Below, in pieces: positions 42,977 through 50,735 of a stretch of 64,000 nucleotides of DNA. This DNA is from Alcanivorax sp. (GTDB taxonomy: Bacteria > Pseudomonadota > Gammaproteobacteria > Pseudomonadales > Alcanivoracaceae). The notes beneath the pieces were generated by a model. It saw only the letters and a program-made list of their open reading frames with translations. It ran no database searches and was not told where the DNA came from. The number at the start of each line of letters is the position of its first letter. Within the stretch, counting starts at the first letter, position 1. A program made the position numbers and the translations under genes. The DNA lies in NCBI RefSeq assembly GCF_019431375.1, contig NZ_CP080267.1:930001-994000 (forward strand), read 5' to 3'.

Positions 42977-44461
42977 TTAGTGGCCGCCCATGAGTTTTTC
43001 GACCGCCTCGGGCTTGTCGTGCACGGCAAATTTGTCTACCAGGGTGGCACTGGCTTCGTTCAGGCCAATCAGCTCCACTTCGGTACCTTCACGGCGGAAC
43101 TTGATGATCACCTTGTCCAGGGCGCCAATGGCAGTGATATCCCAGAAATGGGAACGGTGCACATCGATAGTCACTTTATCCAGTGCTTCCTTAAAATCAA
43201 AGGAAGCAATGAACTGCTCGGCAGAAGTGAAGAACACCTGTCCCAGCACTTCGTAGCGTCGATGGCTACTATTGTCCTCATCCAGATCAGAGCGCACGTA
43301 GAAGACACGGCCCACCTTGTTGGCATAGAACAGGGCGCTGAGCACCACACCAATGCCCACACCATAGGCCAGGTTATGGGTGTACACGGTGACGATCACC
43401 GTGGCCAGCATCACCAGGGTACTGCTGGGCGGGTGCTTGGCCATGTTGGTAATCGATTCCCAGCTGAAGGTACCGATAGACACCATGATCATCACGGCAA
43501 CCAGGGCCGCCATGGGAATCTGGGATACCCACTCGCCAAGAAACACCACCAGGATAAGCAGAAAGACACCGGCAATCAGCGTGGAAAGACGGGTCCGACC
43601 ACCGGATTTCACGTTGATAACGGACTGACCGATCATGGCGCAACCGGCCATGCCACCGAAGAAACCGGAAACGATATTGGCAATGCCCTGCCCTTTGCAC
43701 TCACGGTTCTTCTCGCTGGACGTATCGGTCAGATCGTCAACGATAGTCGCGGTCATCATGGATTCCAGCAAACCTACCACCATCATGGTAAAGGCCACGG
43801 GGAAGATGATTTGCAGGGTTTCAAAGTTAAGCGGGATGTCCGGGAACAGGAACATGGGCAGGCTGTCTGGCAGATCACCCTTGTCCCCGACAGTGGGAAC
43901 TTCCATGCCCATGTACATGGCAAAACCGGTAATCACCACAATACACACCAGCGGCGACGGCACTGCCGTGGTCAGCAAAGGAAGCAGATAAATAATACCC
44001 AACCCAACAGCCACCATGGCGTAAACGTGCCAGGTCACACCACTCAGCTCCGGCAACTGGGCGAGAAAGATCAGAATCGCCAGCGCATTCACAAACCCGG
44101 TGACCACCGACCGGGACACAAAGCGCATTAAATTCCCCAGCTGAAGGAATCCAGCGAGTATCTGCAGAATACCGGTAAGCACCGTCGCCGCCAGCAGGTA
44201 CTGAAGACCATGTTCCTTCACCAGCCCCACCATCAGCAGCGCCATGGCCCCGGTGGCGGCGGAAATCATCGCCGGCCGCCCACCGGCAAAGGCGATCACC
44301 ACACAAATACAAAAGGAAGCGTATAGACCCACTTTCGGATCTACGCCGGCAATAATGGAGAAAGCAATGGCTTCTGGAATCAGAGCCAGAGCCACCACCG
44401 CACCCGCAAGGGTGTCGCCTTTAAGATGGCTAAACCAGTTCTGCTTTAACGATTGAATCAT
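42977..44461 (-). CDS. SulP family inorganic anion transporter
   Basis: A 494-residue SulP transporter with about ten to fourteen membrane segments. The N-terminal GAVVALALIPEAIAFSIIAGV is the conserved first helix pair region, and a cytoplasmic STAS domain follows (about residues 390-480: VTIDVHRSHFWDITAIGALD). SulP members carry sulfate or bicarbonate; the bacterial BicA-type group includes many with an adjacent UspA gene, as here. The exact anion is unclear. Confidence 0.92.
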   Translation of the reverse strand: MIQSLKQNWFSHLKGDTLAGAVVALALIPEAIAFSIIAGVDPKVGLYASFCICVVIAFAGGRPAMISAATGAMALLMVGLVKEHGLQYLLAATVLTGILQILAGFLQLGNLMRFVSRSVVTGFVNALAILIFLAQLPELSGVTWHVYAMVAVGLGIIYLLPLLTTAVPSPLVCIVVITGFAMYMGMEVPTVGDKGDLPDSLPMFLFPDIPLNFETLQIIFPVAFTMMVVGLLESMMTATIVDDLTDTSSEKNRECKGQGIANIVSGFFGGMAGCAMIGQSVINVKSGGRTRLSTLIAGVFLLILVVFLGEWVSQIPMAALVAVMIMVSIGTFSWESITNMAKHPPSSTLVMLATVIVTVYTHNLAYGVGIGVVLSALFYANKVGRVFYVRSDLDEDNSSHRRYEVLGQVFFTSAEQFIASFDFKEALDKVTIDVHRSHFWDITAIGALDKVIIKFRREGTEVELIGLNEASATLVDKFAVHDKPEAVEKLMGGH

Positions 44462-44833
44462 TTACGAGGTTCCTGATTTCAAGACACGAATGCCTGCTGG
44501 CACGGAGCCGGTTCGTGCTATCTCAGCATTAATTTCACAGGCAGGAAGACATCGTCGCGACAGGGCACGACCAAAACACCACAGGAAGTGGCTGGGGGAG
44601 AAAACCTAGGGCGGACTGAGCCGCAAGACAGAAGAAACCGTCTGCATCATTGAATCTGCACACTTGGGTCGACAAGAAGGCGGCGGAGTTTATCAGCATG
44701 GCCGGTCGATTAACAGGCGCATTGTCCAACAAGACTGAGTGGGTTTGTGCTTACAGAGCCCACATCCGCTCCCACCGTGCCCCATGAACATGCGAGAATA
44801 GTCCCCTTTCCTGCAAGCCGTACGAGAGCCGTG
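44462..44833. other. Divergent SulP-dusA intergenic region
   Basis: About 370 bases between divergent genes. It must hold the promoters of both transcripts, but I found no convincing -35/-10 pair, repeat or hairpin with a T run. Confidence 0.55.
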
Positions 44834-45817
44834 ATGACCGCCAGCCCTGCCCCAGCCCTGGATCGACGCCTGTCCGTGGCGCCCATGATGGACTGGACCA
44901 CCCGGGACTACCGGTTTCTGGCCCGGCTGATTACCCGCCACACCCTGCTCTACACCGAAATGGTGGTGGCCCAGGCCATTCTGCGCGGCGATCGTGACCG
45001 CTTTCTTGCGTTCAACGACGAAGAGCACCCGGTGGCGTTGCAACTAGGCGGCTGCGAGCCGCAGGATCTGGCGGAAGCGGCCCGGATCGCCGAGCAATAC
45101 GGTTACGACGAGATCAATCTCAATGTGGGCTGCCCGTCGGATCGGGTGCAGCAGGGCAAGATCGGCGCCATTCTGATGGCGGAACCGGACTTGGTAGCCC
45201 AGTGCGTGGAAGCCATGCAGGCGGCGGTCTGCGTGCCGGTGACGGTGAAGACCCGCATCGGCATCGATGACCAGGATGATTACGACTTTCTCTACCGGTT
45301 TGTCACCCGCATGGAACGGGCCGGCTGCACCAGCCTCACCATCCATGCCCGCAAGGCAATCCTGTCCGGGCTATCGCCCAAGGAAAACCGGGAGATTCCG
45401 CCGCTGATCTACCAGCGGGCCTACGCCATCAAGCAGGCCTTCCCTCATATGGAGATCATTCTCAACGGCGGCGTGAAGACACTGAACGAGGTGCACGAAC
45501 ACATGGGCGACGTGGATGGCGTGATGATTGGTCGCGAGGCCTACCAGAATCCCTATTTCCTGGCCAACGCGGATCGCATCGTGTTCGGCGACGAGCACGC
45601 CGTGCCTACCCGCCGGGAGATCGCCGAGCAATTCCTGCCCTACGTGGAACGCCGCTATGCACTGGGCCATGCCCCCAAGCATTCCCTGCGCCATATTCTC
45701 AACCTGTTCCAGGGCGAACCCGGCGCCCGCCGCTTCCGCCGCCACTTGAGCGAAAACATGCACAAGCCGGACACCACCCCGCAAGTGCTCATGGACGCTT
45801 TGGCACAACTGTCTTAG
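44834..45817 (+). CDS. dusA: tRNA-dihydrouridine(20/20a) synthase
   Basis: A 327-residue FMN enzyme that reduces uridine in the tRNA D-loop. Family motifs include SVAPMMDWTTRDYRFLARLI near the N-terminus, NVGCPSDRVQQGKIGAILM with the catalytic Cys near residue 95, VKTRIGID, IHARKAILSGLSPKENREIP and VMIGREAYQNPYFL. Of the Dus paralogues, the ARKAxLxGLSPKENR motif indicates DusA. The ATG at 44834 is chosen; longer upstream in-frame options have no homology. Confidence 0.95.
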   Translation: MTASPAPALDRRLSVAPMMDWTTRDYRFLARLITRHTLLYTEMVVAQAILRGDRDRFLAFNDEEHPVALQLGGCEPQDLAEAARIAEQYGYDEINLNVGCPSDRVQQGKIGAILMAEPDLVAQCVEAMQAAVCVPVTVKTRIGIDDQDDYDFLYRFVTRMERAGCTSLTIHARKAILSGLSPKENREIPPLIYQRAYAIKQAFPHMEIILNGGVKTLNEVHEHMGDVDGVMIGREAYQNPYFLANADRIVFGDEHAVPTRREIAEQFLPYVERRYALGHAPKHSLRHILNLFQGEPGARRFRRHLSENMHKPDTTPQVLMDALAQLS

Positions 45818-45830
45818 GCTGTAAAAAGTC

Positions 45831-46009
45831 TTTCATCACAGAGGACACAGAGGACACAGAGTTCACAGAGCCAAAAGCCGGATGACACTCTCTGTTTTTG
45901 TGGGAAGCTATGCTTGCATAGCGAAGCCGTGCCCGCCTCTTCACCATGCAAGCATGGTTTCCCACACCCCTAATACCGCTGTGTACTCTGCGACCTCTGT
46001 GGTGAAACC
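45831..46009. repeat. Dispersed CACAGAGG repeat, copy D, with nested REP doublet
   Basis: Outer arms (TCACAGAGGACACAGAGGAC near 45837 and GCGACCTCTGTGGTGAAA near 45990) flank a REP-type doublet at 45899-45967. The doublet has two head sequences GTGGGAA and stems GCTATGC/GCATAGC and ACCATGC/GCATGGT. One repeat family has evidently inserted into the other. Confidence 0.8.
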
Positions 46010-46070
46010 ATAATTCTGTCATGGCGGCGCAGTACCGTGCCCCGCCATGACACTGAAAGGAACGGATACC

Positions 46071-47021
46071 GTGAACAAACGCGAACAGCTAGCCCAATGG
46101 ACCTCCCTGGTGGCCGATACCGGTGATCTGGACATGATCGCTGAACTGGCGCCGGAGGATGCCACCACCAACCCATCCCTGCTGTTGGCGGCAGCCCGTG
46201 ACGAGCGTTACCGACCGATGCTGCAACAGGCAGCGGATCTGTGCCGTACCCTGGGGCATGACGGTGAGATGGACTGGCTGACGGACTGCTATGCCTGCCT
46301 GGCCGGCCAGGCCATCCTTGAACGGGTGCCCGGCCTGGTCTCCAGTGAAGTGGACGCCCGCCTGTCTTTCGACACCCGCGCCACCGTGGAGAAAGCCCGC
46401 CGGCTGATCGCCATCTACCGGGAACTGGATGTGGATCCGTCGCGCATCCTGATCAAGACCGCTGCCACCTGGGAAGGCATTCGCGCGGTGGAAGTGTTGG
46501 AAGAAGAAGGCACCCGCTGCAACGTGACCCTGGTCTTCAACCAGACCCAGGGCCTGGCCGCCGCAGAAGCCGGCGCCACCCTGATCTCTCCGTTTGTGGG
46601 CCGCATCTTCGACTGGCACCGCAAACAGGGCATGGAGATGGCCACTGCCGATGACGACCCGGGCGTGCAATCCGTGCGTCAGATCTACCGCACCTTCAAG
46701 GCCCGCGGCCTGGAGACCATCGTGATGGGTGCCAGCTTCCGCAACGCCGGCCAAATCGAAGCCCTGGCTGGTTGCGACAAGCTCACCATCAGCCCGGCCC
46801 TGCTCGGGGAACTGGCCGCCGATACCGGTAGTCTGACACGGGTACTGGATGCGGAACTGGTGGCACCGGAAGACGACTGGCAGGCCGTCACCGAGGCCGC
46901 GTTTCGCTGGCAACTCAATGACGATGCCATGGCCAGCGACCTGCTCGCCGATGGCATCCGCCGCTTCGCCAACGACCAGGTGGCGCTGGAAACCCTACTG
47001 CAGGAGGAAGGTGTAATTTGA
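46071..47021 (+). CDS. tal: Transaldolase
   Basis: A 316-residue enzyme of the non-oxidative pentose phosphate pathway. DATTNPSLLLAAA (about residues 33-45) and the Schiff-base Lys in RILIKTAATWEGIRAVEVL (about 130) match class 1 transaldolase; CNVTLVFNQTQGLAAAEAG follows. The start is a GTG at 46071 with AAGGA nearby; an earlier ATG at 46047 would add 8 residues that do not resemble the family. It overlaps the TerB-like gene by 4 bases (TTGA). Confidence 0.95.
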   Translation: MNKREQLAQWTSLVADTGDLDMIAELAPEDATTNPSLLLAAARDERYRPMLQQAADLCRTLGHDGEMDWLTDCYACLAGQAILERVPGLVSSEVDARLSFDTRATVEKARRLIAIYRELDVDPSRILIKTAATWEGIRAVEVLEEEGTRCNVTLVFNQTQGLAAAEAGATLISPFVGRIFDWHRKQGMEMATADDDPGVQSVRQIYRTFKARGLETIVMGASFRNAGQIEALAGCDKLTISPALLGELAADTGSLTRVLDAELVAPEDDWQAVTEAAFRWQLNDDAMASDLLADGIRRFANDQVALETLLQEEGVI

Positions 47022-47458
47022 ATTGGTTGAACCGACTCTTTCGTCCCGACCAGCCCCAACAGCAGACCAGCGAGCACGACCTGCATCGGGCGGCCGCCGC
47101 CCTGCTGCTGGAAGTGGCACGCACCGACGGTGCCGTGGCAGAGGAAGAATCACAACGTTTGATTCAGGCGGTGGAAAAGCGTTGGCATCTGGACCCACAG
47201 GAAATGAATGACATCCTCACGGAACTGGAAAACCGCGTGGACCAGGCCACCGACCTGTTCGAATTCACCCGCCCGCTTCGCGATCACTGGGGACCAGAAC
47301 CCAGAGTCACCTTGATCGAGGAAATGTGGGCCATGGCCGCCGCCGACGGCCACGCCGACGCCCACGAAGAACACCTGATCCGCCGGGTCAGCGATTTACT
47401 GTATGTGTCGCATGGGGACTATATTCGGGCGAAACTGAAAGCAGTTAACAGTGAATAG
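47018..47458 (+). CDS. TerB-like protein
   Basis: A 146-residue helical protein of the tellurite-resistance TerB-like fold. The pattern AAAALLLEVARTDGAVAEEE then a later AMAAADGHADAHEEHLIRRV repeats the acidic, Asp-containing helical motif of TerB (two metal-binding-like segments). The start is a TTG overlapping the transaldolase stop, with GGAGGAAGG upstream. The last codons, Ala-Val-Asn-Ser-Glu and TAG, read straight from a dispersed TTAACAGTGAA repeat, so the native end has been replaced. Confidence 0.8.
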   Translation: MNWLNRLFRPDQPQQQTSEHDLHRAAAALLLEVARTDGAVAEEESQRLIQAVEKRWHLDPQEMNDILTELENRVDQATDLFEFTRPLRDHWGPEPRVTLIEEMWAMAAADGHADAHEEHLIRRVSDLLYVSHGDYIRAKLKAVNSE

Positions 47459-47604
47459 TTAACAGTGAACAGCGCGCGTCAGGCGTGTTTCAGGTTTTAA
47501 ACGTGTGAGGCCGCGCCCATCAGTTGGGCGCGGCCTCATTGCATGAAGATAAAGACAAACCTGCTCGCGCAGCTGTTAACTATTCACTGTTAACTATTAA
47601 CTGC
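47441..47604. repeat. Composite nested palindromic repeat, copy 2
   Basis: Outer arms are GCAGTTAACAGTGAATAGTT-type (47441-47473) and its near mirror (47572-47604). A perfect 14-bp inverted repeat TGAGGCCGCGCCCA / TGGGCGCGGCCTCA (47506-47519 and 47525-47538) lies inside. It has the same design as the copy at 15405-15557. Its left arm encodes the end of the TerB-like gene. Confidence 0.82.
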
Positions 47605-47606
47605 TT

Positions 47607-48404
47607 TCACCACCCCTCATCTTCCAACTCCATATCCCGCTCCTCAATGTCCGGGAAACGCAGGGACGGCGCGTCGCCGGATTCGAAGCGGCGGCGTTGC
47701 AGGTAGGCATTGCGCAGGAAGGTGTAGCGGTCACCGACAATGTTGCGCTCCAGATCCAGCAGATCCGCACGCAAGTCCACCACATAGGTGGCGGTCACAC
47801 TGTAGCGGGTCAGATCATGCTCGATGTAGTGGCGCAGGCGCATGTAGTCTTCCGGGATAATCGCTGCCGCATCGCGCACAGTGGATGGGCCCCAGAACGG
47901 CAAAACAAGGTAATTGCCTTCCGGAATTCCCCAGCGAGCAAACGTCAGGCCCAGGTCGGTGTTGTGCTTGTCCAGATCCACCTTGCTGGCCACATCAAAC
48001 AGGCCGCCGATCCCCAGGGTGCTGTTGACCGTGAAACGACCAAAGTTATGGCCGGCATGGCCCCACCGCCACTGCAACACGCTGTTAAGACCACTGCGAA
48101 AATCGCGCAGGTTCTCGAAGAAGCGGGTAACGGTGTCATCGAACCAGCCCGGTGTCGCCTTGCGATAGCCCTTGGCAGCGGGCTTGAGGGCGTACTTGTC
48201 GAGGGTTTCGTTGAAGGCAAAGATCTTGCGGTTGATGTCTTCCCAGGGGTCGTCATCCTTTGCCTGACTGCTCTGGGGCGTATCGAACGCCGTGGAAGCG
48301 GCGCCCCAGTCTTCCTCTTCCGCCATAGCGGTACAGGAAACACTCAGCAATATGGTCAGCAGTAAATAACGCACGGTCACCCCGGTATGTCGTCGACGCT
48401 GCAT
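47607..48404 (-). CDS. mlaA: MlaA (VacJ) outer-membrane lipid asymmetry protein
   Basis: A 265-residue protein that removes mislocalised phospholipids from the outer leaflet. The N-terminal signal peptide (MQRRRHTGVTVRYLLLTILL) ends near ALA-type residues; the lipobox cysteine of E. coli MlaA is not obvious, though SVSCTAMA may serve. The family core DPWEDINRKIFAFNETLDKY, FGRFTVNSTLGIGGLFDVAS and LPFWGPSTVRD is clear. The start is uncertain: ATG 48404, or a GTG at 48374 with a GGGGTGA site. It ends 3 bases from the composite repeat. Confidence 0.9.
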   Translation of the reverse strand: MQRRRHTGVTVRYLLLTILLSVSCTAMAEEEDWGAASTAFDTPQSSQAKDDDPWEDINRKIFAFNETLDKYALKPAAKGYRKATPGWFDDTVTRFFENLRDFRSGLNSVLQWRWGHAGHNFGRFTVNSTLGIGGLFDVASKVDLDKHNTDLGLTFARWGIPEGNYLVLPFWGPSTVRDAAAIIPEDYMRLRHYIEHDLTRYSVTATYVVDLRADLLDLERNIVGDRYTFLRNAYLQRRRFESGDAPSLRFPDIEERDMELEDEGW

Positions 48405-48521
48405 TATAGCCAGCCCGTCGCATCCCCGAACAGGGCCACGCGCTGAACCGCTCTGCCTCCCGGCGGATTTTACAGCTGGAACAGGTGAAAACGCCGTATC
48501 TCGTCGAGGCCGGGAAACCGG

Positions 48522-48556
48522 TTTTACCACAGAGGACACAGAGATCACTGAGGAAA
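48522..48556. repeat. Dispersed ACCACAGAGG-type repeat, single arm, copy E
   Basis: TTTTACCACAGAGGACACAG then AGATCACTGAGGAAAC, nearly identical to the left arm at 13490. No matching right arm is seen. It lies about 30 bases past the hvfC stop and upstream of mlaA. Confidence 0.7.
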
Positions 48557-48585
48557 CGCATGCCGGTACTGTGTGGTTTAACCGC

Positions 48586-49356
48586 CTAGCAGCTCTTCAG
48601 ACTGGCGCCTATCAGGATGTCCCGCTGGTGCATCTGTTGCAGGATATCGCGGGCGAAGGCTGCCAGTTTCTCCACGTCAGCGAATTGCAGTTCTTCCGCC
48701 AGTTGGCCGACGATCTGAAAGCCGGTGCTATCCGGGTTCTCGTCAATCAATTGCAGCAACCGTGCGGTGGGTGCATTGATTTCCATAAAGCGCACCTGGT
48801 CCTCGCGATCACGATACACCAGCAGCCACAACGGTTGCTCCAGGGGTACCAGGGGCTGGAACTCGGCGCAGATTTCGTGGACCGGGTACTGATAGCTGAG
48901 CACTACATGCAAGGGGCTGAGCTGGGGGATGGCGCGGAGCAGATCCCCCTCCGGGTGAAAGCCGGTTGTCGGGAATTCCTCGGTGGAGGCATCCAGCACC
49001 AGCTCCATCCATTCGTAGTGAGCCAGCTCCAGCAGGAAAGGCGGATCGCCCTCCTCCTGCCCCTGGCCTGACGCCAGAAAGCTGACGAATTCCTGGGGGA
49101 TTTCCAGAAAATATGGGGTCTGACAGGCGTGCTGGTCAAAGAAGGCCCGAACCAGACGTTGCCAGCGCTCAGCATCCAGCAGGGAATGCAGCACCGGGAA
49201 GCCCTGGGTAATGAAGCCGTTGACGTTATTGAAAAACAGGTTGCGGTAGATCGCCAGCCGACGCTCTTCAATACCCTCTGGAGCCGGGTGGCGACTCGGA
49301 TTACGCAAATGGGCGGCAAAATGACGCTGCAAGTTTTGAAAATCCGTCTCGCTCAT
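48586..49356 (-). CDS. hvfC: DUF2063-type RiPP partner protein (HvfC/BufC-like)
   Basis: A 256-residue protein. The N-terminal half (DFQNLQRHFAAHLRNPSRHP, RRLAIYRNLFFNNVNGFITQ, GFPVLHSLLDAERW) is the DUF2063 domain, also called a putative DNA-binding domain, though in these operons it is a recognition/partner module for the DUF692 enzyme. The second half holds AHYEWMELVLDAS and a C-terminal domain of unknown role. In homologous HvfABC systems, this protein forms a complex with HvfB and helps modify HvfA (established for H. influenzae). It overlaps hvfB by 4 bases. Confidence 0.9.
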   Translation of the reverse strand: MSETDFQNLQRHFAAHLRNPSRHPAPEGIEERRLAIYRNLFFNNVNGFITQGFPVLHSLLDAERWQRLVRAFFDQHACQTPYFLEIPQEFVSFLASGQGQEEGDPPFLLELAHYEWMELVLDASTEEFPTTGFHPEGDLLRAIPQLSPLHVVLSYQYPVHEICAEFQPLVPLEQPLWLLVYRDREDQVRFMEINAPTARLLQLIDENPDSTGFQIVGQLAEELQFADVEKLAAFARDILQQMHQRDILIGASLKSC

Positions 49357-50224
49357 CCCAGTTTCCGTGTCGCTGAACGCTGTTGCTGCTGATAGTCAGC
49401 AATCTGTCGGAGCTCGCCAAACAGGGTGTCGTTACCGGGAAAGTTGAAATCCCGCTCCAGCAAGGTGGGCAGTACCCCGAACTCCTGGTAAGCATGCTCC
49501 AGCAAGCGCCATACCGGGTCGATCACCGCGCTGCCATGGGTATCCACTTTCAGATCTTCCGCTTCGTCGAAATGACCGGCGATATGCACGTAACAGATAC
49601 GCTCGCCCGGCAAGGCGCTGATAAACTCGCGCGGGTCGTAACCATGATTGATGCTGTTCACGTAGGCGTTGTTCACATCCAGCAACAGCTCACAATCCGC
49701 CTCTTCGAGCACCGCATTGACGAAGTCGATTTCCGACATGTCGGAACCGGGGGCTGCATTCCCCAACTGTGTATAGTAGCTGACGTGTTCGATACCGATG
49801 GGCTGTTCCAGAAAATCCTGCACCTGTCGTACCCGGTCAGCCACGTAGTGCACCGCCTTTTCGGTAAAGGGAATCGGCATCAAATCGTAAAGGTGGCCGT
49901 GGTCACTGCAATAACTCAGGTGCTCGGTATAACGGCGAATATTGTGTTCCTTGAGGAACCCTTTCACCGCTTTCAATAATTCAAAATCCAGGGGCTCTGG
50001 TCCGCCCAGGGACAGACTCAGCCCGTGGGTCACAAATGGAAAACGCTCGGTGAAGGCACGAAACTCCTTCGCCAGACGCCCACCCATGGGGATCCAGTTT
50101 TCCGGTGCCACTTCCATAAAGTCGAAAGGCGCACTTTCCGGGAATCCAGGGTCGAAGAAAGCGGGCCCATCAGGGCCCGCCGAAGACCCAGGCCCACTCC
50201 GGACACTGGTGTCTCAGGTTTCAT
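49353..50224 (-). CDS. hvfB: DUF692 MNIO enzyme (HvfB/BufB-like), reading frame interrupted
   Basis: Multinuclear non-heme iron oxidative enzyme that, in homologous systems, converts Cys residues of HvfA into oxazolone/thioamide pairs. Metal-site motifs are intact in HLSYCSDHGHLYDL, SGVGLGLRRALMGP, LLLDVNNAYVNSINHG, CYVHIAGHFDEAE and DTHGSAVIDPV. However, the N-terminal part (from ATG 50224, MKPETPVSGVGLGLRR) and the rest (ending at 49353) are in different frames; joining them requires a -1 step within about 50161-50172 and gives MGPAFFDPGFPESAPFDFME, which looks native. GGAG precedes ATG 50224. The internal ATG at 50117 would lose about 36 residues. It may be an assembly error, mutation or programmed shift. 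Confidence 0.85.
50161..50180. other. Perfect GC hairpin at the hvfB frame break
   Basis: GCGGGCCC ATCA GGGCCCGC is a perfect 8-bp, all-GC stem with a 4-base loop within the hvfB coding region. On the coding strand the second arm begins with G GGC CCG, which formally fits the X XXY YYZ slippery pattern for a -1 shift. Sequencing or polymerase slippage in such a hairpin is equally plausible. Confidence 0.8.
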
Positions 50225-50240
50225 GCGTCAGCTCCTGCCT

Positions 50241-50552
50241 TCAGGCATCACCACCGCATTTGCCTTCACCACATTTACCTTCGCCTTTCTTGTCGCCATC
50301 TTTCTTGTCGTCGGCGCCACATTTGCCTTCACCGCTTTTCTCGCCGCAGCTGCCTTCGCCTTTCTTGTCACCACACTTACCTTCGCCACACTTGCCTTCA
50401 GCGTGGTTGCCAGCCAGTTGATAACCGGCTTTCAGATCAGACGCAGCAAAGGGGTTTTCGGCAGCCGTAGCCACCGGAACAGACAGTGCAGAAGCGACAA
50501 CAGCTGCACCAACGGTAGCAGCCAGGGGGTTCAGTTTGCTCAACTTAGCCAT
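50241..50552 (-). CDS. hvfA: HvfA-type copper-binding RiPP precursor
   Basis: A 103-residue secreted precursor. The start at 50552 has GGAGA upstream. A Sec signal peptide (AKLSKLNPLAATVGAAVVAS, cleaved after VATA) leads to NPFAASDLKAGYQLAGNHAE, then a modular array with six Cys: five EGKCG and one EGSCG, spaced by Lys/Asp/Gly linkers. In HvfA of Haemophilus, EGKCG cysteines are converted to oxazolone/thioamide groups that bind copper; similar bufferins act in copper tolerance. It is the first gene of the hvfABC operon. The modified sites here are inferred from motif identity, not shown. Confidence 0.9.
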   Translation of the reverse strand: MAKLSKLNPLAATVGAAVVASALSVPVATAAENPFAASDLKAGYQLAGNHAEGKCGEGKCGDKKGEGSCGEKSGEGKCGADDKKDGDKKGEGKCGEGKCGGDA

Positions 50553-50636
50553 GTTCAGTCTCCATACATCGTTATTGAGTATCCGACACCGCATGATGCG
50601 GCCCAGGCACGTTTATTTGTGTAGCGCCTGTCTCAG

Positions 50637-50665
50637 ATAATATAGAGATGAACACGTGAGGTAAA
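50637..50665 (-). promoter_or_regulatory. Candidate promoter of hvfA
   Basis: On the minus strand, TTTACC (50660-50665), a 17-base spacer, then TATTAT (50637-50642) make a plausible sigma-70 promoter about 80 bases before the hvfA start. An alternative ECF-type reading, TGTAACG plus a downstream element, cannot be excluded because bufferin operons are often ECF-controlled. Confidence 0.5.
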
Positions 50666-50681
50666 CGTTACAGCCAGCATC

Positions 50682-50706
50682 AAAAAAGGCCGCACGAAGC
50701 GGCCCT
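50682..50706 (-). terminator. Terminator of the ketoacyl synthase gene
   Basis: Read on the minus strand, GGGCCGC TTCGT GCGGCC is followed by six T residues, about 30 bases past the synthase stop. It isolates the hvf operon from the upstream gene. Confidence 0.88.
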
Positions 50707-50735
50707 TGTGAAGCTGGCGTGAAGTTGCCGAGCCG

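Noticed and set aside
41897..44131. 744-codon open frame on the plus strand
   Set aside because: It spans the complement of the DksA-like, UspA and SulP genes and has no recognisable domain. It is a shadow frame, not a gene.
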